DNA of 64,000 nt. Source: Marasmius tenuissimus (lineage: Eukaryota; Basidiomycota; Agaricomycetes; Agaricales; Marasmiaceae). Below are positions 43,026 to 55,736 of this stretch, piece by piece; within the stretch, counting starts at the first letter, position 1; the number at the start of each line of letters is the position of its first letter. The notes below the pieces were generated by a model. That model saw only the letters and a program-made list of their open reading frames with translations. It was not told the origin of the DNA and made no database searches. The position numbers and the translations under genes were made by a program. Where the stretch lies: contig JAQOTA010000001.1 in NCBI GenBank assembly GCA_029532415.1, forward strand, positions 372,001 to 436,000, written 5' to 3'.

Positions 43026-46012
43026 GGCAGAGTGCTTCCAGGGATCCAGGTCGTTCAGTCAATTTTCTACAGTAATAACGCGCTGTGAAGCATACCTGGC
43101 AGTTTTACGATCTCAACTTGTATTCCAAGCCAGTCCAGTAGGGAGTCCAAGCCAGAAAGACGTGTTCTGAGGGATCTGTAAAAAGGTGAGCCACTGAAGT
43201 GAATAGTATCAGAATAGTACAGCTAACCAGGAAACCGATCGTATCAATGAAACAGCTCGTTAGAAACTGTCACAACTCCAAGGTGCAAGACAATAGGGAA
43301 GCCGTTCCGAGAAAAAAAATCTTTCAGAGTAGCGATCCCGAGGAAGGTGATGGTAGGTTTTCAACCGGAGATTGTGCGCCTTAGAACCGATCATGGGCGT
43401 CGGTGGTCACATGCACGCATTCGAACGGCCCGGTTGGCCCCTCAGTCAACCAATCAGAAAATTGGCGTTTCACTGCGGTCCATCACCAGCATCTCAGCGT
43501 TGCCTCCATGAGCTCAGCAGCATAGTACCCCAAGTGTTCTCTCCCCTCTTGTGGCCTCCGAATTATGCCTCAAGTGATGTAGGTATAGTACACGATCGAT
43601 ATTGTTGCCAGGTCTAACTTTTTCTCTTCTGTTCATTCTGCGAGCAGCTGGTTTCGCTTCGAAGGTAGTCTGGTCAACGGTTGAAGTGTGGTAAGCCTTA
43701 CCCGTAGAGTAGCGGACTTCAGCTCATACCGATCCGGCCTATCTACCATCAGTCGAGTTGGAAGGATCCAAAGGAGATTCAGCTCGAACATCCGTCGAAT
43801 GGCTGCAGATGAATCTAGATGAATGCTTCCTTTCTCGCGTTTCATGCTGGTAAGCTTCATAGGTATTTAGAAGCCCGAGCTCACCGTGTATACAGGCAAA
43901 AAGGATTTAGCGTGATAGGATGGTCAATATTGCTGCTCAATCGGGTTTTTCCCTCCACTCTAATCCCCTCCAGATCTTTCGAAATTTGGTCAAACATAGA
44001 CTTTGTCCAATTGGTTGACAGCCAGATTGCTCGTCCTATTTTTACATGAGCTCTAGGACACATGATGGCCCAATGTTAGAACCTCGAGCCTTTGAGCTTC
44101 AGCGACGTTCTATCGTCTGACTGTGACTTTAGCCCTGAGATCAAATTGTGAGTCCAATCTATTGCTTTTATGTGCGTATCTGCCTCTAGACGCTTAATTT
44201 TAGGGTCGAAATTGCGTTTCTTCTACCATAGATCACGAACCGAGGTCCTCCAAGTGCCTGATCCTAAACGAGGCATGAACGGTTTGATCTTGGGCTGGGC
44301 ACGACCACGCAAGCTCTCGGCTTCCCCTCACAATCATAAATCATAGATCTGCCTGATGTGTTTTAGAGGGTTTCATAGGTTGAACCCTTGCTTGTGCGGC
44401 GAATCGCATCTCCCGAATGTTCTGGATTCGACTACCTCTCACTGGCATACTTGTTCCAGACCGTGCAACCTGTCTTGCGCGTCATCCCGTATCGAACTTT
44501 ATCACCGACGTCTGTTTTGGGCTCTAGATGTCGCTCCTTGGTCGCGTTCTGCCTAGGTGCGTCACCCCTCGCTGGATGATGGGTCAGGACCCTCTGTAGC
44601 TCATATGCGCACACTGTCTGCAAGCGAAATTACGCACCGCCAACCTCGTTTCTCTGCGTCCCCGGAAACGGGTGGCCACGACGACGATATTCCAGGCCTG
44701 CTCCTATTTTATCTTTGATCATCTTTGCGGTCTCGACCTCAATGTGTTTGTAGCACACTGCGAGCGTCTTCGTCATCTGTCCAGCAAGTCAATTATTTTC
44801 TGGATTGACCCATCCACACTAGGCCAGATTTCGCAGCCCTATTCTTTTTCTCATTCGAGATACCTGGTCTGGGTCTGGAGCATTCGGTTGGACGATCAGC
44901 TTGTTCGATTCAGCAACGAATTTTTTTATTTGTCATCCTCCCGTTGTTTCTTTCGGTTTTCTCGTTTTCTGGCTTACAGAGGGGCTCACGATCGGGGTTT
45001 TGGTCATCCGGTCGGTCTAGACACCGTCCCCGACGCCTTCTGGCTGACTTTCCCCGCATTATTATTGTGTATTCATTTGAATTCATTTCCGAATCCCGAC
45101 CTAGTTCCGGACTCGTTGCTATGTGTGGCGTTCAATCAGCAGGTGGTTAGATGATTCGCTGCTATCTTGATCTCTGTAGCAGGGTGTGGATGGTTCAGGG
45201 TGGGGTTCCATATAGAGTCGAGACAGGGATAGAGCCACTTATATCCGTTTCTTTTCTCTCCGTTGGAGTTCATACGTTAGGTGTGGGCGGCACCCTTGCT
45301 GTACCCGCAGCGGTGTCTAGACCTCTTATGATTTATGTTTATGCTCACAGTTAACGCGCAGTCTCGTGTCTCCGGGAGAATGCATGATGCGTTTTGGTCT
45401 CCTAACTACTCTGCTCTCCCCTCGAGTTGGGAATATTATGCGATTCGGTGTCGCTGTTCATTGGGCTGCGATGGGCAACGGGCTCGAATTGGGGATATCA
45501 ACGAGTCCCGGTAGCGGGAAGTCGAATACGATTGGTTGCTGGGTTATCGTTTGAATGCTCAGAGGCCTGGCTAGGCTTTGATGGCTGGCTCTGATTGGGC
45601 TTCCGTTCTCATTGGGTGATAGGCGAGGAGACCCAAATCCTGTGGCTCCTCGGTCGGCCGACTACCCTCGCCACCAGTGCCCAACATAAACGTGCTTGCC
45701 AGCTCTTCCATCTCACATAGGTTGGAAATCGTGTACTCACAAAGGCAACCCATGATACAGGCTCGAGGGAGATGGAAGGAGAAGATTGTCCACAAGCTTC
45801 CAGGCAGGCAAAGACTCGCGTGGGTGCACTGAATGAACGCTTGCAATAAATGGGTCCAGACCGCAACAGCCAATGAAACCCAGACCCGGGTCTTGACCAA
45901 TCAGCAGCGTTTCGAGACCCGCCCACCGAATTCACATTTATAAAGTGCTACGCCTGATGGTGTGTCCCGTTTCTCACTTTTCCGATCCCTGTCTGTCATC
46001 ATTGTGCTCGCA
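43026..46012. other. 3-kb stretch without a supportable gene
   Basis: The longest frame (44672-45154 plus, 160 codons) starts with GTG, has no domain and is not flanked by splice sites that would extend it. The right end holds the promoter region of the gene at 46013. No tRNA or repeat was recognised. Confidence 0.5.
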
Positions 46013-47750
46013 ATGTTTTTCGCCAGGCGTCCTATTCCTCCCTCGTCGTCGACGTCGACGCCGCCGTCACGCCCAAAGGGGCTGTGGAAAGCAAAGTCCC
46101 GCGTGATCGGGGAAAAACAAAAACAACCCCCAAAACAATCGTCACTGTCACTCGGACTGTCACCAAGACCATCATCACCTCGGTCGTCGAGGTCGTCATC
46201 CAGCTCGACCTTGCTCTCTTCCTCCGAAGACGAAGGCGAGCTCTTATTCGACGACTCGGCATCCACTAGCTCAACCTCATCAATATCGCGGAAACGGCGC
46301 CGGGTAGATCGTTCTTTCCATTCGGACGACAGCGGTAGCGAAGACGAGATGGAGGACCAGGTTTATCTGTGGGATTATTCCTCTTGCAGGTCACCAACAC
46401 CGTTGGAGATCAAGAAAACACAAGTATCGATAACATTGCCATCGAATTCCTTCCAGGGGTCATCCACGTCACTGGCTTCGCGTTCCAGACCCACACCAAG
46501 AAAACAGATACAATCCTCCATTGGTTTACCAGCAGAGACGCAGGATGGGGATGAAGAGGTCGCTTGGGCTGATTGGGAGGAGATACACAAGATGCTAACC
46601 GCGGTCGAGGAGGGCTCTGAACGTATGTCTCAAACTCCTCTCTTTTTCCTTCTTATACTCATCGTGCTTTGACGATACAGCTACCTCTTTGCCGAACCTA
46701 CGAACCGTCATTCACGAATGCCAGCGAGTTCTTCGACTTTATCCTGAACCTTCACAGCTGTTTCAATACTACGCACATCCCGTACCCCCAACCGTTGTGC
46801 ATACTGTCCTCGGTCATGCTCTTTTCCTGTTCGGCGACATTCTCAACCGGCACTCCAGCAACTCAATACTACTCGACAATGAGCCCACGGCACCTACAGC
46901 TTACTGGCTCGCAGCGTTGGATGTCTTTACCATGGGTGACAATCTTCCGCGCCAGACAGACGACGACGCCCAATCAGATTGGAGGATGGATTTGATCTGG
47001 GGACGTACGTTGGTTGCGTTGGTTCGGGCCCTGCAATGCAGTAATTCTTCCTCGCAGCAAACACCAAAGGCACACCCAGACAGCCCACTCGGCTACATCG
47101 AGCTCAACCACCCCCCACATGTTACCAGAGAGACCGAAACGACGGAACTCCTCAAGCTGGCAATGGACCAGGTCACCCGAGGATACTTCCACATGCCTCG
47201 CTCATCACCATCTACTCACACTATCGCCTCCTCCTCTTCTTCAACAATCGCAAGCCCCTCGTCCCCTTGTACCTCAGCATGCACATGTCTCTCCGCAATC
47301 GCCAATGATGTTCTGCACATCGCTCCCTGCCTCAGCCGCGCTAACGATCGGGTGTATTGGTTGCGGTGGGGCGAATCGCTATTTGCGTCAGCCAGTCCCA
47401 GCACTTATGTCACCCCTGTGTCCTCACTCTCGTCTGCCTCCTCTATGTCGTCCATACATCCTTCCTCCGTGACCGCTGTTTCTCGGGGGCAATGTAACCT
47501 GCTTCTTGCCCGGGCTCTGGTCGAGGTCGGGGACGAGGAGGAGGAGTGGAGAGAGGAAGCTCGAGAGGCCCTCGACAACGCTTTGGAGTTCCTCGAGCAA
47601 GCTCCGTGCTCGACAATACGGCATGGCAGCCCGAACTTAAAGCGCAAATGGGACCAGGTTGAGGTTGACGGAGAACCGATGGCAGCGGATGATGGAGACG
47701 TCGAGCAGATGATCAAAGAGGCGAGAGATATGTTGGTGAGGCTCGGATGA
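46013..47750 (+). CDS. Helical-repeat protein, possibly Ett1/Nro1-like
   Basis: Two exons joined by a 58-nt intron (46623-46680). The first 200 residues are a Ser/Arg-rich, disordered region (SLGLSPRPSSPRSSRSSSSS, SRKRRRVDRSF). The second part begins SLPNLRTVIHECQRVLRLYP and continues LGHALFLFGDILNRHS, APTAYWLAALDVFTMGDNLP, DWRMDLIWGRTLVALVRAL and LLLARALVEVGDEEEEWREE, an all-helical TPR-like fold. The IVHEC-like opening and the repeat layout recall Ett1/Nro1, proteins linked to translation termination and oxygen signalling in yeasts. I offer this from memory of the family and rate it about even. The start at 46013 is the first in-frame ATG; the frame is open 17 codons further up without another ATG. 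Confidence 0.6.
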
Positions 47751-50700
47751 GGGCCACCGTTTCCTTGATTTATTTCATTTGCGTCTTTGTTCATCTTTAT
47801 TGCCTCCTTGTTCCCTCCGTCTACGGAAATCACACCTTGCATTTCGTTTTCACCTTGCCCCGCGCAGCTGCATCTTGTATATCATTATCTGTATCCATAT
47901 CTCATGGCTTCTACGCTCTTCACGCACCACGGTTCCGGACATTTATTCATTCGTGTCGTTATCTATCGTACCAGCTTTCCACCCACCGCATTGTATCTAT
48001 ACCTCATCATCATTGCCCGCCATACCCACCATCGCTTACTTTTTTACCTTATGAATACGACTTCGTATTCAGTCTATGTAACCCGTCAAATAACTTAGAC
48101 GTTTCACAACATATTGCATGCAACTATTGGAGTTTTTTTGTGTGTTTGAAGTCCAGGTGCGGCTTATGCAGCATGCTCAATTGCAGTGCGAGCCAGACTG
48201 CTCCAGGTGTTGTAAGGGACCCTTTGAATTCTATCGACCTGGTGAACAACGAGGAATCAGGATGGCTCCAGGGCTGACATTGCTGACACAAAGGGACATA
48301 CGTATCATTGTATGTAAGTACTTGGGGACGAAATCGTACTTGTGACTGGCAGGCGCTCAATCAGGGGTCCCACTTACAGTACGAAGTTGCGTGAAAGTCT
48401 AGGATCCGGGATCCAGACTCGGGGAAGGCGGGATGTGAGGTCAGATTCTGTATTATCGGGAGCGTATCGACGAGAGACTGGGAGACCTCGAGTCTGGAAT
48501 GCTCTTTTTGGAGATGTGAGGTCATGGATTCTACCCGCGAAGCTCTTGGGTCCATACAAAACTTTTCCAGAAAGGTACGCGGAAGAGTGGAGAGTCTGAA
48601 ACAGGGACTCGCGAGCATTCATACGAGTCAACAAATTCGTCGGCGGCGATGATACTTCCACCAACGTGTGGTGGTGTATATGATGTGGACGTCATGGGGA
48701 ACGCAATGCCTCGTCTATCCAACAGCTCCCGGAGTCTCAAGAAACAATCCAGACCGGTCGGAAGGTCAATGATGGTCAGATATATCGACCACACCTCCAG
48801 AAAAGGTGTTAGTGCTTACACGAGCAGCTTTTTTGGTGAAGAGATGATGACTCGATGGTTATCGCCATTGACAGAAAGTAGTCATGACATGTAGTAAGTA
48901 TTCCTCCCGGAAATCCAGACCTCATCCTCATAACACTAATAGCCACAGGCTGTATGTAGGTGCATGATGCGGACAGCCCTGAATAAATTCTCGAGCTTTG
49001 TCGTCAGCTGAACGCGATAGACACCAAGGACCAAAACGAAAGCGAGAGCCTGGATCCTAGAACTGATCGGTGCTGTAACAGCTTCCGTGCTGGTAAAAAT
49101 AGGGGGACGACCGGTGCACCGGTATTATTATTATTAGGAGATACATCCCAGGTCTCCTGAGATTCAGAACCCCAGCTATCACTGTACCGCGTACGGGGTA
49201 ACTTTGATAGGCATGATTAGTGAGTCTCGAGCGAGCGATCTTCCGAGTCGCGCAGGAACTAGGCAGCCGGGGAGGACCAGAGTCAGGCCTTTGGCCGCTA
49301 GAGTCTAGGATTGGCTTAGATAGTAGCGAGTCGTAAGCCAAAAGGAGCCAATGAGGTTCCAAGGGCTGCCAGGCGCCACCCAACAGTCGACGGATGCCCA
49401 GATCTCCAAGCCTATTTTAACACTCAGCTAGGAGGACAGCTGCATAATAACGGCGATCGTCAAAGAAGAGGTTAAAGTTAAAGACAAATTCGGGGACCTT
49501 TGAGAAGCTCGTGAGGTATGCAAAGAACCGCTGGAACTTGAGAGCGTGTCTGAAAATTAATCGGTGTGAAAGGTAGGGTGGTCATGAGCGAGCGAAACAT
49601 TTAGATCCGATATCAGAGGCATTCAGCGAAGTCCAGAAGGCCCTCACGCCGCCATGTGACAAACGAAGTTGAGTAAAAGACACAAAGACGGTCCTATCAC
49701 CACCGAGTGGAGTGGGAGAGGGTCCTTGACGGTGCCTCGAAGTCTAGAATCCGTGCGGGTCTCAATATGAGAACAAAGCAAAAGACAAAAGTTGCGATCG
49801 ACGGACACCAGCTAATACTCGTATACACCTTTGTAACGGAACCAGGAGCGAAGCTGTGAATCACACCTTGAACCATGCGCACAACCATCGACGACCTGAG
49901 AAAGAATCCGAGTCGAATTCCAACAGGGAACACAGAGCTCGCGAAGGAGATACCAATTCCTTGTGAGTCGGCACAAACCAGCGAGTGAACAAGTCGGCCG
50001 ACACTATAGGCTACTCAGCAATCCAATGACCAGCCTAGCGAGGCCACGCATCCAACGAGATTGATCGAAGCCCTTGACTATAATGCAGTCATCAAAGTCC
50101 AGACCGTGACCAAGGTTGATCGTAGGAGCCAATGAGCTCTCTTTCACTGGCCTCGGGTTGACCAATCCAACGCCGACTTTCAATGTGAGAGGGACGAGTA
50201 GGTTGAGTGTATTTTGAAGGGGCTCTGCCACGATAAAACGGATCTACATCCAGTCGTTCGACTTCAAACGTGGGCACGTGATCAAGAGAGGTATTAGCTC
50301 AAACAGCCGCCCACTAGCACCCATGCAGAGCTTGGCAGTCTAGGGAAAGAAATCAAACAAGATAATTGCACGGCATCGCGGAATGATGAATATGGTATGA
50401 TGATCCATCCGTAAGCATCACAGAAAAGCACCGCGACGATAAACGTGTACAGCAATCATGCTTTGAGCGGAACTGCACTCAACCAAAGCTGTATGTATTG
50501 TGAACAGGTCCTGGTAGCATCTGGGGACGACAAGGCCGGTTTTGAGTGCGCCGCAGCGCCAGCGTGTCCGATTATTCTCAATGGGTTGCGGCTCGGCGTC
50601 TTCATCATCTTTAGCCAGCGAGAAGAGTTAGAGGAAACTCGAAGCTGGAGTTAGAAAGAGAGGGGGATAGTGCGGGATGGTGGGAGAGTGGGATAGAGGG

Positions 50701-51315
50701 GCATCAAGCGCTCGTTGCATCCCTGCGAACGCGATCCCAACGTCAACGCTCATCAGAATGTGGCGCCGGATTAAGCCACATCCGTATATCCAGGACCTTC
50801 ATTTGTTGCCAGCTCTTCGAACAGCCAGGAGATTCTTGACTCGATGTCGATGTCGATGTCGCATAAGCTTCGGCCATCCAGAAAACAGGTATTCAGCGCA
50901 ACTCCGAGCTTAATTCCAAACTTTCCGCATTATATTCATTGAATAATTCATACAACGAAATTGGCGCACATCAAGTGAAAGCCGGGACTTCCGATCCGGG
51001 AGCTTGGTAAGGAAAATCCGGTCTAGTCCTTGAATTTCACGACTCGAATCTCCTTGGGGTTGTCAAAACGCATCGGGAAACTCCTACCAGCGATGACAGT
51101 TGATAGTACTCAAAGCAGGTTTCCCTTGTTAACCTTGTTCTTTTAAATACATCATCAATACACAAGGACGACATACATACAGCACTATACTTCATAGATA
51201 ACGTCCAGCAACATACACGTTACATATACATACAGGTTGGTTTATCGGCAACGGTGAACGCAATACCCGTGAAATAAATACCATCTAATCCGCTGACAGC
51301 AAATGCTGAGGAGAT
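47751..51315. other. 3.5-kb stretch without a confident gene
   Basis: The first 400 bp are pyrimidine-rich and probably the 3' region of the upstream gene. Frames near 48342-48894 on both strands overlap and do not join through splice sites; one on the minus strand (48531-48794) reads IYLTIIDLPTGLDCFLRLRE but has no start or continuation. The rest shows nothing. Confidence 0.45.
49110..49123. repeat. 14-bp perfect palindrome next to a trinucleotide run
   Basis: ACCGGTGCACCGGT is its own reverse complement and is followed by a short ATT repeat. It could be a binding site for a dimeric protein; it lies in a large gene-free stretch. Confidence 0.5.
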
Positions 51316-52565
51316 CTACATACAATGAGTCCTTCGAATGTGTCTGTTAAGATCGGACCGAGAATTGAACCCGCGTCCACAATCATCGCATGAGTAAGGT
51401 CTCCTATCTGAGTGGGACCTCTGGTGATCTGGTACGTTCAACTGATCATTGATACCTCCGTTACAGGAATAGGAAATATTACTCACACTCAAAGTTATGC
51501 TTCTGCGTGAAGCCTCTCGACGTACATCGAGGAACATGACAGAAGTAGCGTGGCCTATTCCTACGGTTCTTCAACGCCACCTCCGTGTTGGCTATGGAGC
51601 CTACCCGTCGAGGGGTATCAACCTGCCCGACAGGTCGGCCACAGCAACGGGAAGAAGTCTCCGCTTTGCTGATGCCTGAATTCGCGCCCAATGTCATCTC
51701 TCTTCGCGGTTGTGAGGTCATGACGTTATCACGCAAGATATCACGTTCCCGATCCGTAGTCTGTAAGTTGTGCAATCCATCGCGAAGGGCGTTCCCGTTC
51801 AAGGGCCCCCCAGTAGTCGTGATTGACGACCACGCATTGTAGCGCGATTCAAACGCCGCAGAGTTTGCATACTCGTCGAAGGGTTGGTGTTGATTCCAAC
51901 TGTGATGGTACGGGTTTGTGGTAGGCAAACTTGATTGGAGGTGGCTTTCCGAGTAACCGATCTGAACCCTGTGTTGGGAGTGGTGATGGGCAGTCAGAGT
52001 TACACATCTGACTATCTGAGGAGACGACTCGCACCCTGAGGCTGGAACATAAGAACCTGAGCAAACGTTCTGGAAGGCAGGCGACTCGAGATTTATAGTG
52101 GCGGGTTCGAGATTGGGATGAGAGGACCAAGAGAGGCCATATTCGTGCAGATAGGACATAGTTGTGATCAAGTCGCTATCGAAGCTCTCGGAGTTGGGCA
52201 GCTGGGCTGAGGTAACGTGAGTTTGCAACGACGAGACCTGAGAGATATGACTAGACCTTCGGAATTGGGGACGATCGGAAGTCCAAAATATGCTCGCCTC
52301 TGAGAATCATCCCTTGTGTGAAGGTGAGCCGCCGAATTGAAGAGACGTGGTTAAATGACCTACCCTGGGGTGCTGAAGTACATGTTGCTAATTCCTTGGG
52401 AGTCAGAAATTTTGTCGAGATATAAACCTCCTGAAATCTTCCTGAGGAGAATGGTATTGAATTAACTTTTGGATCACTTGCTGTAGCACTGCCTTTAACC
52501 GAGTCAGGAAAAAGCTCTACTGTTCCATTCCCATGTATGGAAAGGACGTTGTCACGAAAGGACAT
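51316..52565 (-). CDS. C2H2 zinc finger transcription factor
   Basis: Two C-terminal C2H2 fingers are visible. The first, [20 protein letters not shown], continues after an intron as YHQRSH. The second is [19 protein letters not shown] followed by IRRTHC and the stop at 51316. The intron (GTGAGT...CGTACCAG) splits the first finger and joins exactly in phase. The region before the fingers is a 220-residue disordered Ser/His/Asn-rich segment. I join it upstream through a GTAGGT...CCTCAG intron to an exon starting at ATG 52565 ([14 protein letters not shown]). That first exon is less certain; an alternative start is the ATG at 52159 (MSYLHEYG). Fungal proteins of this finger type are DNA-binding regulators in the nucleus. 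Confidence 0.65.
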
Positions 52566-53479
52566 AACTGCCGTGAGGGACAAATCGACAAAGAGAACGT
52601 TAGTGGATAGTTCAAACTCGAACACCGCATGTCGAGTGAGTGGGGTCGGATTGCTGGAATTCGCGAGATTATGTTGAGGCTGCCATCCCGTCCTGTGGAA
52701 TATTCAGCAATTTGAATACAAGGATCCTCGTGCACGACGTACTCCTCCTATCAAATTGACAACAGCTTTGAGTGCAGACATGACCAGACCGGAGCAGTCG
52801 CTTGCATGTTAGAAAACCCCTTGGCGCTCGTCTAAGGTAGACTTTGGCCGATTTGCCGTAAGGCTGGTACACGGACCTCCAGGAGATCTGCAATTTGTGG
52901 CTGCTTGTGGCTTGACGGTACATAGCTGGGCGCGTCTCAGTGTGGAGACCGATCAATAACTAGGTGAGCGGCAAGTAATCCCATCTAGGTGATGGAGATC
53001 ATTCAATTTTGCTTGTGAATTCAAGGCGATCAAAAGTGCTGTGAAATTGCTTAAGGGCTGAAGCTGAAGCTCGATGACGAGTGAGTAAGTACGATTTCAA
53101 GCATCTTGATGACTGGAAGTTGGAACTTCGGAATCGTGGGAGTGCAGAAGGCAGCGCGGTGCGGCAGGGCCTGGCAGGGTGCGGCGTGCCGGCTACCATG
53201 TTTCAGATGTGCCGGGGGGCACCTGCAACACAGTATTATATAATCATCTTGTTCCAAGTGGGGCTAGTATACGGTTAAACCCTCCTCGTACTCCCATCCA
53301 ACCAACAAGTCGGATTTCACCAGGTATCTCAATCTTACGTTTACTGTACCGACATGGGTCTATATGGAATACGAGCGCCCCTTCGCGTATCCCACTGCTC
53401 ACTGCTTTTACGTCCACGCTGCGATCGGGATACCTAGTCGAAAGAATCGCGTCATTTGACCAATTTATGTCATTTGACG
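52566..53479. other. Divergent intergenic region, nothing else seen
   Basis: Lies between the start codons of the zinc finger gene (minus) and the oxygenase gene (plus), so it should contain both promoters. No other frame or repeat is convincing. Confidence 0.5.
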
Positions 53480-54926
53480 ATGAGCAGGACTGGAACGGCT
53501 GTAGCTCAATCATCGACCGCCAGGATGCCTTCCACGACTCCCTTTGACTTCTCTTCTATTCCAGTCATATCGTATCCAACTTCCTCAGAGGAAAATGGCA
53601 AATTTATCACGTCTCTTCAGAATGCCCTGATATCAACTGGCTTTTTCTATCTCTCCGGTGCTCCAGTGTCTCCGGAAACGATCTCTAACCTCGTTTCTTA
53701 TATTCCCAAACTTTTTGCGTTACCGCCAGAAGAAAAGGATAAGTTCGCAATGGTTCATTCACCTCATTTCTTGGGGTATACCAGGCTTGGCACGGAGTGG
53801 ACGAAGCAGAAGGTCGATTGGAGGGAGCAGATAGACATCGCTACGCCGATGACTAGCCGGTGGAATGGGAAGGAAGAGGAAAGATGGATGAACATATGGG
53901 GGCCTTCTCAGGTATACCTTGACACTCAATTCCCTTTCCGAGACTAATGGAGTTTTGTACATAGTATCCAGACGAGTCTGTTCTACCCGGTTTTAAAGAT
54001 GCCATAGACACATATCAAGCAGAAGTCACGAAACTCGGAGATCAACTCGTTCAATTCATTGCGCAAGCCCTTGGTCTTGGGCCTAATGGGCTTGACAAGT
54101 TCTATGAAGTCCCTCAGAAAATGCAACATCGGGGGAAAATCGTCGCGTATCCCGTTCCGGACAAAGAAGAAGGCGAAAGAGGTCAAGGGGTTGGCCCCCA
54201 TTATGATGCGGGCTTTCTCACAATAGTGTGTTTGCGTTCCCTCACCATAGTCAGTGATCAATTGACCTACTCCGAATAGCTCCTTCAAGCGTCTTCGCAT
54301 CCCGGATTACAAGTACAGAACTTATCTGGCAAATGGATAGATGCATCGCCCAAACCTGGTACATTCGTGATAAATTTCGGTCGAGGTAGGTTGTTGGCTG
54401 GGACAATTTCTCGTATTTACATTAACCGTTCTGTCTCAAGCCCTCGAATTCGCCACCCAGGGGATAGTTCGCGCTACTTCGCACCGTGTACTATCACCCC
54501 CAGCAACCGACGAATGGAGAAAGATTGGACCCAGATATTCCGTACCCTTCTTCCATAATATCGATATGTGTGTCCGAATGGGAGATCGGGAGAAGTACGG
54601 ACTCGAATGTGAGGATTCTCATACCTCTTTACACCCGCTGCTAGTTGAGCCAAAGTCCTCTATGATAGTCTCTGAAGAAATTCTGCGCCTGAGAGACGCT
54701 CGAGGAACGCTTGGAAACACAGACTCAGTCAACTACAGTGAATTTTTAACAGAACCGTCGGGAAAGGTTCAGCTGGTCGGTAGGGTAAAGTGAGTCATCT
54801 GTGACCGACATCTTCCCATGTACCACCGAGGCTCAATCGTGACCACGTAGGAGTCATCCTGATGTAGGCGAAAGACATTATCCGGAGCTTTTTAAGAAAC
54901 TTTTCCCTAACGGATTACCAAACTGA
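53480..54926 (+). CDS. 2-oxoglutarate/Fe(II) dioxygenase, isopenicillin N synthase-like
   Basis: Five exons, about 360 residues. The N-terminal DIOX_N region reads FDFSSIPVISYPTSSEENGK, ALISTGFFYLSGAPVSPETI and LFALPPEEKDKFAM. The catalytic core has GPHYDAGFLTILLQ (the HxD of the iron site), then ATSHRVLSPP (the third iron ligand His) and PRYSVPFFHN (the Arg that binds 2-oxoglutarate). All key residues are present. Fungal members hydroxylate or desaturate small molecules, often in secondary metabolism; the substrate cannot be read from the sequence. The last coding exon, SHPDVGERHYPELFKKLFP, follows a GTGAGT...ACGTAG intron and ends at 54926. MSRTGT at 53480 is chosen as start; MPSTTP at 53525 is an alternative nearer the domain. 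Confidence 0.85.
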
Positions 54927-55013
54927 AAGAGGCAAAATTCGCCTTGCATCTCAATGTTGAACGTTTGTACTTAGATCATTCTAGGAATGACTTTACTGTG
55001 GGCGCCGATCATT

Positions 55014-55736
55014 CTATGGCTCGCCTCCGTCTCTCTCCTCGACGAGCTGCCAGATATGACGACTGATATACGCCTGTTTCTTCAACGTATCCGTGGTAAC
55101 CGACTTGGCACCCTTGAAGGTTTTCAAACAGCTCTGTGTAGGACGCTTAGTTGGTTGTTCTTCAACAACGGGACGAGATAGATTTCTCTCACCTGCGAGC
55201 CACATTTACACTCGAAGGGCTCTGCTGCATCCCATTCGGTTGACGGATAGAAAAAGGTGAGCTCCGATCCTTCCTCTATATCTTTGAGCGCAATGGCCTT
55301 CCACTGGGAGGGATCTTCGGAGGAAACATTGAAAGCAGCATTCGGCTCGCAGGAATGGTTCACTATCCAGTGCAGTTATCAGTACACGTCCAAAGGAGGG
55401 ATAGAACGGAAAGGTCGCACTGTAGACAAGGTCTGACCCAAGTTCAATATGTTGATCGACCCCAACTTGAACCGTGAAACGGGTTTTTTGGGGAACAAAG
55501 TACGCCTTTGAGAGGTCGGCAATTACATCTCCCGTGGAGAAGCTCTGCACACGACGTTAAACCAGTAAGTCACCGGCGAGAGATGGCAGAGATACTCTTA
55601 CCTTCTTGGCGCGAAGGGAGGAGTTATGCTCGCCAGGAGCAAACTGAACTTCCATGAGATCAGGATAGGAAGGGGTGTATTTTTGCTGCATCGAATCAAG
55701 TGTATGGGAGAGAGTAAATTGTTGGTAGGAGATCAT
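55014..55736 (-). CDS. Small SET-domain protein
   Basis: Four exons, about 180 residues. The C-terminal half of a SET domain is clear: VYMNHSCEPNAAFN (NHSCxPN motif), a strand and turn ALKDIEEGSELTFFYPST (GEELTxxY-type motif), then the post-SET-like FECKCGSQSCLKTFKGA with Cys ligands. The first part, ISYQQFTLSHTLDS and FSTGDVIADLSKAYFVPQK, corresponds to the start of the domain, but the insert between is very short. Catalysis of lysine methylation is plausible though the domain is near the minimum size. The start ATG at 55736 is the last possible one before the domain. It is convergent with the oxygenase gene, whose stop lies 88 bp away. Confidence 0.75.

Noticed and set aside
44672..45154. 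160-codon plus frame
   Set aside because: Starts with GTG, has no ATG, no domain and no splice signals linking it to other exons.
48342..48894. Short frames on both strands after the helical-repeat gene
   Set aside because: They overlap each other, lack consistent splice sites and do not resemble known proteins.
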